From DAIDAN01 sp049303335 (GTDB taxonomy: Archaea; Aenigmatarchaeota; Aenigmatarchaeia; Aenigmatarchaeales; DAIDAN01), in NCBI GenBank assembly GCA_049303335.1, contig JBAQNA010000035.1, positions 1-17,928 of the forward strand: a stretch of DNA of 17,928 nt, written 5' to 3'. A model generated the notes under the pieces. It saw only the letters and a list, made by a program, of their open reading frames with translations, ran no database searches and had not been told where the DNA came from. Positions 1 to 5,871 of this stretch are shown here, piece by piece. A program made the position numbers and the translations under genes. Numbering within the stretch: position 1 is the stretch's first letter; the number at the start of each line of letters is the position of its first letter.

Positions 1-1189
1 GTTCGTGCATTTCTTGGATGACCACGCAGATGTTGTGGCACAAAACTTTCAGCAAGACCTCATTAATTTGTGCATTCCATTCCTTGCTCCTCACGAAGTC
101 GCCGAACTTTGCCTTTATCATGTGGAACACGGTTTCAACGTTGGAGCGTTTGTGGTAGTGTTCCATAAATTCCTCACGCTTATACATGAAGTAATAGAAC
201 ATCCTGTTCCATAGCTTTGAGCCTCTTGATGTCCCAGTAGCGTTTGATTTGAAAGGAATGAGTGCGGTTCCGCCATAAGAGGCGACAGTCTCAAAATTAT
301 TTCTTGATGAATACGCCTTGTCCGCCGATACCTCGTTTATATCGAATGTCTTTGCCGTTGCCTTCACAAGCTCGGAGAATTCCTTACTGTCGTGCGAGTA
401 GGCTTCCGTTATTTTTATTCCCGACACGATATGTGTTTTCACGCCGTTCATCAAGTGAGCCTTTACCCATATTCTGCTTTCAATATCCTTTCCGTATTTG
501 AAAGAATACCACCTGTCGAACCTTGATGTGCCGAAGCCAGAGCTGTCAACCGCAAAATCAGTTTCCACTTCTTTGAGCGGTCTTGCGGACTTTTCTATAA
601 GGTCGGTCAAAACAGACGTAAGCTCTGGATTTCTCATGTAGTTGCTCACGGTTGAATAGGAGCATACGCTGTCCGTGTATTTGTTTTCCACCGCCTCTCT
701 CATGTCGGAAACAAACCGCCTGCATGAGAATGTCGTATATACCTTTAACGCGGAAGCGAATATCATGTCCGCCAAAGGCAAAGTCGGTCTGCCGAACCCG
801 TAAGTCTTGTTCGGTATGTTCTTGCACAAGTCGGACAATAGTTTCAAGAACAATTCCTTCTCGTGTGTTTGTGCGGTATTGTACGCTTTCCAATCTTGCG
901 CGTAAGTTATCTTCACGGTTTTTGTCTCTTTTAGCTTGCCTTCTTGGTCTATCTCTTTCTTTAGGAAAAATTCAACCGCGAAAATATGTTTGCACTTCAG
1001 CTTTCGCAGTTCGCAGTCGGGACAATTGCATTCTGGCTCATGTCCGTTGAATTTTACGATATAATATCCTTGACCAGATTGGCTCGGCACTTTCCAGTCG
1101 CCTTTCTCGGTCTTTGTTATCCTGAATGTTTTGGCTATAATCATTCCTTTCTGCTCTCTTGTCATGTTAGCTGAATTTTGGTTTTGCAT
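1..1189 (-). CDS. SWIM-finger DDE transposase (3' end outside window)
   Basis: At least 396 codons stay open from the ATG at 1189 to the left edge with no stop, so the C-terminus is missing. A SWIM-type zinc finger sits near the N-terminus (C54, C56, C66, H68 in CNCPDCELRKLKCKH), which is a nucleic-acid-binding element. The catalytic part shows a DDE layout: D215 in DFAVDSSGFG (D211 is the alternative), D290 in SADKAYSS and E352 in NVETVFHMIKAKFGD. These are typical of the Transposase_DDE_1 (IS4/IS5-like) superfamily; I cannot assign an IS family. The start is supported by GAGGCG, a Shine-Dalgarno-like run ending 5 nt before the ATG. No frameshift is seen in the visible part, so the gene may be active. 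It is divergent from the regulator-methyltransferase operon and flanks a putative mobile defence island. Confidence 0.85.
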   Translation of the reverse strand, partial: MQNQNSANMTREQKGMIIAKTFRITKTEKGDWKVPSQSGQGYYIVKFNGHEPECNCPDCELRKLKCKHIFAVEFFLKKEIDQEGKLKETKTVKITYAQDWKAYNTAQTHEKELFLKLLSDLCKNIPNKTYGFGRPTLPLADMIFASALKVYTTFSCRRFVSDMREAVENKYTDSVCSYSTVSNYMRNPELTSVLTDLIEKSARPLKEVETDFAVDSSGFGTSRFDRWYSFKYGKDIESRIWVKAHLMNGVKTHIVSGIKITEAYSHDSKEFSELVKATAKTFDINEVSADKAYSSRNNFETVASYGGTALIPFKSNATGTSRGSKLWNRMFYYFMYKREEFMEHYHKRSNVETVFHMIKAKFGDFVRSKEWNAQINEVLLKVLCHNICVVIQEMHE

Positions 1190-1217
1190 TAAATCGCCTC
1201 TTTTGTTTTATTAACAT

Positions 1218-1294
1218 TATGTGTTATAAGTCTTATAATACATATATGATTACTACCTTATAAACCTTATGTATTATAAGAAGTATATTACATA
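1218..1294. repeat. Imperfect inverted repeat between transposase and regulator operon
   Basis: Arms 1218-1244 and 1268-1294 match at 23 of 27 positions around a 23-bp centre. The inner 13 bp (CTTATAATACATA at 1232-1244 and TATGTATTATAAG at 1268-1280) are perfect. It lies 29 bp upstream of the transposase start and about 70 bp upstream of the regulator start. It could be an operator dyad for the small DNA-binding proteins next door, a pair of opposed TATA elements, or an insertion-sequence end. The matching left end of an element is not visible, so I cannot decide. Confidence 0.6.
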
Positions 1295-1334
1295 GAGTAT
1301 AGATTGGAGAGATAGGAGAGCTTTATGGCATATC

Positions 1335-1342
1335 TTTATATG
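1335..1342 (+). promoter_or_regulatory. TATA box for regulator-methyltransferase operon
   Basis: TTTATATG is centred about 27 bp before the ATG at 1365. No Shine-Dalgarno sequence lies directly upstream, so transcription probably begins at or next to the start codon (leaderless). Confidence 0.45.
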
Positions 1343-1364
1343 TCGGGATATACATATATCTGTT

Positions 1365-1595
1365 ATGAAAAAAGTATGCCTACCTCTGGAAATTTACAGG
1401 CAATTGGAAGTCAAAAAGCGGATAGCCCCAAAGAGGGAAGCAACGATTACCTTTTCTAAAGACCAAGCAATTGTGCATTTTCCAAACATCATAACTTCTG
1501 AATTGGAATTGAAAAAAGGCGACAAGTTTGAACTGACAATACGGAAAGAAAACCCCCCGATAGTGGAATCCAAGCTGATAAGAGGCAAGAGATAA
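1365..1595 (+). CDS. Small AbrB-like DNA-binding protein (putative)
   Basis: A 76-residue basic protein. The stretch NIITSELELKKGDKFELTI (41-59) resembles the swapped-hairpin AbrB/MazE fold, in which a short strand is followed by L-x-L-K-K-G-D-x-x-E-x-x-I. The N-terminal half is not typical, so the assignment is tentative. It is the first gene of a three-gene operon: its TAA shares the final A with the ATG of the winged-helix gene, a coupling seen in regulator or antitoxin pairs. A TATA box at 1335-1342 and the dyad at 1218-1294 lie upstream. A role as autoregulator of the downstream methyltransferase is inferred from position only. Confidence 0.55.
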   Translation: MKKVCLPLEIYRQLEVKKRIAPKREATITFSKDQAIVHFPNIITSELELKKGDKFELTIRKENPPIVESKLIRGKR

Positions 1596-1813
1596 TGGCA
1601 ACAACATTAAATCTCTTTGAAAAAAGGGTGTTGGAAATTCTCTTGGAACATGATTATTTTTTGACAACAACAGAGGTATCCAAGAAAAGCAAAATATCAT
1701 GGAATACCGCCAAGAAATATCTGGAGGGTTTTCTTGAAAAGGGATGGATTGAGCATAAGACGAAAGGCAACAGGGATTTGTGGAAGGCTAATCCGCCAAG
1801 CCAGAGTGAATGA
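1595..1813 (+). CDS. Small winged-helix DNA-binding protein
   Basis: A 72-residue protein with a compact winged-helix pattern. Helix 1 covers about 7-19. A helix-turn-helix follows at about 24-47 (TTEVSKKSKISWNTAKKYLE). A short wing with aromatic and basic residues covers 50-65 (WIEHKTKGNRDLWK). The alternation of hydrophobic positions and the central K-I-S-W-N-T-A-K recognition helix resemble MarR/ArsR-type regulators reduced to the bare domain. It overlaps the previous gene by one base (TAATG), and its stop is one base before the methyltransferase ATG, so the three are almost surely co-translated. It is a plausible controller of methyltransferase expression, analogous in role to C-proteins of restriction systems but not recognisably homologous. 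Confidence 0.75.
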   Translation: MATTLNLFEKRVLEILLEHDYFLTTTEVSKKSKISWNTAKKYLEGFLEKGWIEHKTKGNRDLWKANPPSQSE

Positions 1814-1814
1814 T

Positions 1815-2657
1815 ATGCAAAAGACAAACAGCATAGTCGGTATTGACTTGGGCGAAAGGGGAATTTATGACAAAAGGAACAGGGTTAATGATTTGACGGG
1901 AAAGGAATGGTTGCAACTTTTAAAAAGCGTATGGGTCAGCGAAAAATGTGCCGAAGACAAGGACGCTTTCCAGCACCCAGCTCCGTTTCTCATAAAGGAC
2001 ATCCAGAAGCTTGTAAAACTCTTTACAAAAAAAGGCATGGTGGTGTTAGACCCGTTCATGGGTTCTGGAACAACATTAATGGCTTCTTCTCTGGAAGGAA
2101 GAAAATCAATCGGCATAGATTTGGTAAAGAAATACACAAAGCTGTCTGAAAGAAGGCTGAAGAAAATCAGGACAAACGGCTACAAGATAATACACGGGGA
2201 TTCCTTGAAAGAGATACCAAAACTGAAGACAAAAATAGATTACTGTGTAACCTCGCCGCCATATCACAACATATTAAGAAACAAGGGAATGGGAATAAGG
2301 GCTGACGGAAGCCAGAGAAGGCAAGGCGTAAAGTATTATTCGGAAGACCCAGAGGACGTTGGAAACCAAAAGGATTATGAAAGCTTTGTAAAACTTTTCG
2401 GGAAAATAATGAAAGAAGTCTATGTCAAGCTCAATAAAAACAAATATTGCTCAATCATAATAAGCGATTTCACGGTCAATAAGAAAGAAACGAATGCCCA
2501 CGGGGATATTATTTTCCTTATGCAGAAAATAGGATTTGAGTTTAACGGGACGATAGTCTTGTCCCAGAACAGCAAGCCGCTATATCCTTTCGGCTATCCT
2601 TATGCGTATAAGATAAACCACCACCACCAATACATCCTGAATTTCAGGAAAGTTTAG
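1815..2657 (+). CDS. SPPY-type DNA methyltransferase (probably N4-cytosine)
   Basis: A 280-residue SAM-dependent DNA amino-methyltransferase. It begins with a conserved lead region (NRVNDLTGKEW, 22-32). HPAPF (54-58) follows, then SAM-binding motif I DPFMGSGTT (79-87) and catalytic motif IV TSPPY (146-150). In this enzyme class S-P-P-Y is commonly found in N4-cytosine enzymes, while D/N-P-P-Y is more typical of N6-adenine; m4C is therefore likely but not proven. The motif order puts the SAM site before the catalytic loop, unlike the beta-class order. The start at 1815 is one base after the stop of the winged-helix gene; a longer reading from 1734 would overlap that gene and is rejected. The 3' end overlaps the convergent methyltransferase-nuclease gene by 14 bp. 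Confidence 0.88.
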   Translation: MQKTNSIVGIDLGERGIYDKRNRVNDLTGKEWLQLLKSVWVSEKCAEDKDAFQHPAPFLIKDIQKLVKLFTKKGMVVLDPFMGSGTTLMASSLEGRKSIGIDLVKKYTKLSERRLKKIRTNGYKIIHGDSLKEIPKLKTKIDYCVTSPPYHNILRNKGMGIRADGSQRRQGVKYYSEDPEDVGNQKDYESFVKLFGKIMKEVYVKLNKNKYCSIIISDFTVNKKETNAHGDIIFLMQKIGFEFNGTIVLSQNSKPLYPFGYPYAYKINHHHQYILNFRKV

Positions 2658-5070
2658 CTTGGACAATACCTTTCGGCTTAATGCCTTCAGAGAAGATTGA
2701 ATTAAATTCTTTTTCTGTTATTTTTCTTTTTCTTGCAAATTCTTCCAATCCTTCATAAAAGGCGACTTGCCATTTGTCCAAGATGAATGTTTCTTTAAAC
2801 ATAGGCTCTCTTACTTTTCTTTCAAGAAATCTGGCTCTGTCTTTTGGAATCAGAATCAGCTTTTTAGTATTATTCCTGTCTGGCAAGTTTGACCCACGCT
2901 CTAATGCAGAAGTTATTGTTGTGGAATTTTCAACTTCAAAAACATAATATATTTTATTGTCCCTGAACCAAACGACATCTATTTCTTCAACTCTATCCTT
3001 TCTTTCAAAACTGAAAGGTATTCCGTTCTCGCAAATATCCTTAAGTTCGCTGTCCTTGTTTCTATCAGGACACCATATTTTATATCCAAAATGCTTTCCT
3101 ATTTTTGCCAATATCTTTTCCATCAACAGGTGCTTGTTTTCATTCTGCCTGAATGTCTCTTTCAGCATCCAAGTTCCGCCTTTCTGCCTTGTGCCATATT
3201 CCTTAATCAAATTGTTTATGCTGTTATAATCTGGCGTTAAAGAGTTAGGAAATTTTATAAATAATGTCTGGAGAATTTCATCATAAGACACCTTGACTTT
3301 GCTATGGAAGGTTTCAATTATGGCTTGTTCCACCCTATCGGAAAGCGGGGTTTTTAAATTAAGTTTCTTTTTTTCTGTTTCTGTAAACCACCATCTTCCG
3401 CCTTTCTTTATGTTACTTTCGTCTGGCTCTACCAATTCAAATTCCTTGCCTATTCTTTTTTTCAGAATATTGGCAATATCCTCTTCATTAGTTTCCAAGA
3501 ATTGCCCGTATTTGTATAATTCCATATAGACGCCGTTTATGATGTGCGTCATTTCTGTTGGCTGTCCCCTTCTTGCTATAACCTCCTTTGCTGAATTGAC
3601 AACCATCTTCTCAAAATTTCCCCTGTTCAACCCCTCTATTTTCTTTTCCTCCTTTGTGGGCTTTCTGAATCTTAAGTAAAAATCGCTTATGGCGGTTCCC
3701 CAAGGATTGGCAACGCCGCTTTCAGAAGCCCTTCTGTTTTGCTGAAACAATATTTTTTCAAGAACAAACCCAGCGTTAATACAAGATTTAATGATTGAGT
3801 TGAATATTCTCGGCTGGGAATTATGAAAGGTTACCGTCAGATATTTATTTTGCTTTAGAACCTTGTTTATCTCGCAAAATGCTCTATACAACATCCTATC
3901 ATAATAATCAAAACCTCTTTCTTTGTCAAGTATTATTTCCTCATTATAGACAATATCAAAGTCTTCATTCTGTTCCTGTCCCTTAAGCCATATAGACCAT
4001 AGGGAACTTAAGTCAAAATATTTTATCAAGCCGCCATAAGGCGGGTCTGTCAGGACATAATCAACGCTTTCCTCTGGAATGAACTTGCTCAATTCAATCG
4101 TGTTTTTATTCAGAATCAGCAGATTCTTGTCATTATTTTTCAAGTCCTCAAAGTTTTTGGCAAACTTGGTTTTTCCGTCAACCAATCTGTTTGAGCTTTC
4201 TTTCGCCTTTATTATTCCTTGCCTGTCTTCTATCGCCCTTTCAAACAGCAGAAACGGGTTTTGTTCCAAATGCCTTTTTGGGAACATATAGGCGGGTCTT
4301 CCCCAGCTACCGCTGTCTGGTCTGTTGCTTTTTTCCCTTCTTGCAGAAACCATCCTTGTGCAAAGGTGTGCCATAGAAATGAAGGCGAACCTGAAAAATT
4401 CTTTTATGACCTTGTCTTCAATCTTATTAATCCTGTCAAAAATGCAAGACAAGGCATATAGATTTCTTCTTGTCCATAGATTATAAAAATAATCCCCAGC
4501 GTTCTTTTTTGCCCCATAAAACGATTCCGTATCTGGGAACTTGTCTTTCGGAAACCACCATTCTATATCGGTTTTCTCTGACTTGCCAATCAAGTCCAAA
4601 TCCTCTTTTTCAACAGGCTTGCTATTGTTATTTTTACTGCATGAGCATTTGTATCTTATTTTTACGGGAACGCCATCATAGTGAACGTTTATTATCCTTG
4701 CATTATTTTTGCAGGCGGGACATCTGGTTAGAAACAAGCCGCTACTTCTTTCCAATTTTAACAAATCGCTTTTTACAGTTGCCCATTCCCTTTCAAACTT
4801 CTGAATATCCAAAGGCGTAGCCAGAGTTCTTGTCATATACGAGGCGACAGGATTCAAGTCCACAGCAATAGCTTTTCTTCCTGTTTGTATGGCTTCCAGA
4901 GGACAAACACCGCTACCAGCAAAAGCATCCAGAACTATCTCATTCGGTTCGGAATAATGCTCAATATAAGTTCTGAAAATGTTGTGCGGTTTCTTCCCCC
5001 AATACTTCATGGCTTTATACATCATGGGGCGGGTCTTTTCCACAAGTGCATAATTAACTTGGTCTACCAT
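2644..5070 (-). CDS. DNA methyltransferase fused to PD-(D/E)XK-like nuclease
   Basis: An 808-residue protein. Residues 1-475 form an adenine-type DNA methyltransferase: motif I VLDAFAGSG (46-54), an inserted zinc-ribbon-like pair (C117/C120 and C142/C144) and motif IV TDPPYGG (341-347). Residues about 480-640 are basic and helical with two repeated wing-like ends (GGRWWF at 557-562, GGTWML at 631-636), suggesting tandem winged helices for target recognition. The C-terminus carries EEIDVVWF then YVFEVENST, giving D698 and E712-V-E714. This is a PD-(D/E)XK-like core with the usual Lys replaced by Glu, followed by a conserved-looking L-I-L-I-P-K strand (738-743). One chain may therefore both modify and cut, as in type IIG-like enzymes; activity is inferred. 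A TATA box at 5093-5100 would allow leaderless expression separate from the upstream zinc-ribbon gene. Confidence 0.85.
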   Translation of the reverse strand: MVDQVNYALVEKTRPMMYKAMKYWGKKPHNIFRTYIEHYSEPNEIVLDAFAGSGVCPLEAIQTGRKAIAVDLNPVASYMTRTLATPLDIQKFEREWATVKSDLLKLERSSGLFLTRCPACKNNARIINVHYDGVPVKIRYKCSCSKNNNSKPVEKEDLDLIGKSEKTDIEWWFPKDKFPDTESFYGAKKNAGDYFYNLWTRRNLYALSCIFDRINKIEDKVIKEFFRFAFISMAHLCTRMVSARREKSNRPDSGSWGRPAYMFPKRHLEQNPFLLFERAIEDRQGIIKAKESSNRLVDGKTKFAKNFEDLKNNDKNLLILNKNTIELSKFIPEESVDYVLTDPPYGGLIKYFDLSSLWSIWLKGQEQNEDFDIVYNEEIILDKERGFDYYDRMLYRAFCEINKVLKQNKYLTVTFHNSQPRIFNSIIKSCINAGFVLEKILFQQNRRASESGVANPWGTAISDFYLRFRKPTKEEKKIEGLNRGNFEKMVVNSAKEVIARRGQPTEMTHIINGVYMELYKYGQFLETNEEDIANILKKRIGKEFELVEPDESNIKKGGRWWFTETEKKKLNLKTPLSDRVEQAIIETFHSKVKVSYDEILQTLFIKFPNSLTPDYNSINNLIKEYGTRQKGGTWMLKETFRQNENKHLLMEKILAKIGKHFGYKIWCPDRNKDSELKDICENGIPFSFERKDRVEEIDVVWFRDNKIYYVFEVENSTTITSALERGSNLPDRNNTKKLILIPKDRARFLERKVREPMFKETFILDKWQVAFYEGLEEFARKRKITEKEFNSIFSEGIKPKGIVQAKLS

Positions 5071-5092
5071 AGACAGATTATTAGAAACTTTG

Positions 5093-5100
5093 AATATAAA
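5093..5100 (-). promoter_or_regulatory. TATA box for methyltransferase-nuclease gene
   Basis: Read on the minus strand this is TTTATATT, centred about 27 bp before the ATG at 5070, inside the 44-bp gap after the zinc-ribbon gene. No Shine-Dalgarno is visible before that ATG, which fits a leaderless transcript. Confidence 0.45.
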
Positions 5101-5114
5101 ACTTGCTAATAAGA

Positions 5115-5408
5115 TTAGAATTTTATTTTTGCTGGGTCAATACCAGCTTCCTTCATTCTCTTTAATATCGCTTCTCTATTAACAGGCTTTCCCTCTATCA
5201 AACGCTTCTTTATTTCCTCTTTGGTCTTTCCACAATTTGGGCAATCTTCCATAACGTCATAAGCTTCTTTGTTTGTTATGGAATTATACTTCGTCCCATA
5301 AGTTCCAGAAACAGTCCTCTTTTTTATCGTTATGGAAGGTCTATACCTGACCTTAATCTTTGCCTTCTCGCAGAAGGGACAGTCCATCGTTAGCTCTTGT
5401 GTCGCCAT
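5115..5408 (-). CDS. Small zinc-ribbon protein of unknown function
   Basis: A 97-residue protein with two CxxC knuckles, CPFC (C10, C13) and CPNC (C56, C59), enough for one zinc ribbon. A lysine-rich helical tail follows. Between the knuckles is a basic, beta-prone stretch (KIKVRYRPSITIKKRTVSGT), consistent with nucleic-acid contact. I do not recognise the family. I chose the ATG at 5408 over a GTG at 5453 because a TTTTTTAA element at 5431-5438 is 26 bp upstream, fitting a leaderless start, and because the extra 15 residues add nothing recognisable. It lies 44 bp upstream of the methyltransferase-nuclease gene on the same strand and probably belongs to that module, perhaps as regulator or accessory factor. 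Confidence 0.7.
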   Translation of the reverse strand: MATQELTMDCPFCEKAKIKVRYRPSITIKKRTVSGTYGTKYNSITNKEAYDVMEDCPNCGKTKEEIKKRLIEGKPVNREAILKRMKEAGIDPAKIKF

Positions 5409-5430
5409 ACTTCTAATTGATTTTAAGACT

Positions 5431-5438
5431 TTAAAAAA
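5431..5438 (-). promoter_or_regulatory. TATA-like box for zinc-ribbon gene
   Basis: Minus-strand TTTTTTAA centred about 26 bp before the ATG at 5408. Confidence 0.35.
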
Positions 5439-5460
5439 TGACTTTTTAAACACTTTTCCG

Positions 5461-5490
5461 ACTTATTAAACAGAAGGCACTTATTAAACA
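5461..5490. repeat. 12-bp direct repeat, 18-bp spacing
   Basis: ACTTATTAAACA occurs at 5461-5472 and again, identical, at 5479-5490. The copies lie in the divergent intergenic region between the zinc-ribbon gene and the 41-residue gene. Each copy read on the minus strand contains TTTAATAA, so they may be duplicated promoter or operator sites. Confidence 0.55.
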
Positions 5491-5510
5491 AAGCCAGGCC
5501 TGAGCCAAGC

Positions 5511-5520
5511 TTTAAATATA
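5511..5520 (+). promoter_or_regulatory. TATA box for small acidic-tail protein gene
   Basis: TTTAAATATA is a strong archaeal TATA match. A start about 25 bp downstream (near 5540) would leave a leader of about 70 nt before the ATG at 5612, unusually long for this window. Confidence 0.5.
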
Positions 5521-5551
5521 TGTTTTATGTATCTGTTGCCATTCGAAGGAC

Positions 5552-5586
5552 CGGTTTTGGCATACCAAGAAAAGCGCTTAAAACCG
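5552..5586 (+). promoter_or_regulatory. Structured 5' leader with two exclusive hairpins
   Basis: CGGTTTT (5552-5558) can pair with AAAACCG (5580-5586). Alternatively TTTTGG (5555-5560) can pair with CCAAGA (5565-5570) around a CATA loop, with one G-U pair. The two share bases and cannot form together. A palindrome AAGCGCTT sits at 5572-5579. This could be an attenuator-like switch or simply a stabilising leader structure. Confidence 0.4.
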
Positions 5587-5611
5587 TTTCCAAACCAAAG
5601 AGGTGTGTTTT

Positions 5612-5737
5612 ATGGCAAAAAAAGCTAAGGTTGCGAAAGCGGAACCCATAAAGGAAGCTGCGGAGGAAAAGAAGGAAGAGCAGTCCGAAGAGGAGGGAAA
5701 CATCTTCGAGGACGGCGGCGACGAGGAAGAATTCTGA
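5612..5737 (+). CDS. 41-residue bipartite basic/acidic protein
   Basis: It reads M-A-K-K-A-K-V-A-K followed by a tail rich in Glu and Asp ending EDGGDEEEF, then TGA and TAA in tandem frames. It has the strongest Shine-Dalgarno in the window (GAGGTG, 6 nt before ATG), a good TATA box at 5511-5520 and a T-rich terminator downstream, so it looks like a real, well-expressed monocistronic gene despite its size. The sequence is low-complexity, with no cysteine, no tryptophan and no predicted fold. Similar lysine-then-acid tails occur in chaperone-like or ribosome- and RNA-polymerase-associated small proteins, but I do not recognise the family and assign no function. Confidence 0.65.
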   Translation: MAKKAKVAKAEPIKEAAEEKKEEQSEEEGNIFEDGGDEEEF

Positions 5738-5747
5738 TAATGTCTGA

Positions 5748-5777
5748 TTTTTTATTTTTTTTCCTTTTTTATTTTTT
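5748..5777 (+). terminator. T-rich archaeal terminator
   Basis: Starting 10 nt after the tandem stops is a 30-nt run that is nearly all T on the + strand, with no hairpin. This is the form expected for intrinsic archaeal termination. Confidence 0.6.
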
Positions 5778-5803
5778 CAAGCCTGTTTCTGCGATTCGAT
5801 AAA

Positions 5804-5811
5804 TTTTATAT
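5804..5811 (+). promoter_or_regulatory. TATA box for FMN-protein gene
   Basis: TTTTATAT lies 68 bp before the ATG at 5872. The expected leader of about 40 nt contains the GGTGG Shine-Dalgarno at 5863-5867. Confidence 0.45.
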
Positions 5812-5871
5812 AGTTGGCAGCCCATTTTCATACTGCGGCAATCATAATAAAATCGCTTCTAAGGTGGTCCA

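Noticed and set aside
558..893. 111-codon minus-strand frame inside the transposase
   Set aside because: It is an alternative frame of the transposase, which reads through with its DDE motifs intact; no frameshift is needed.
1734..1814. Longer N-terminus for the SPPY methyltransferase
   Set aside because: It would overlap the winged-helix gene in another frame; the ATG at 1815 directly follows that gene's stop.
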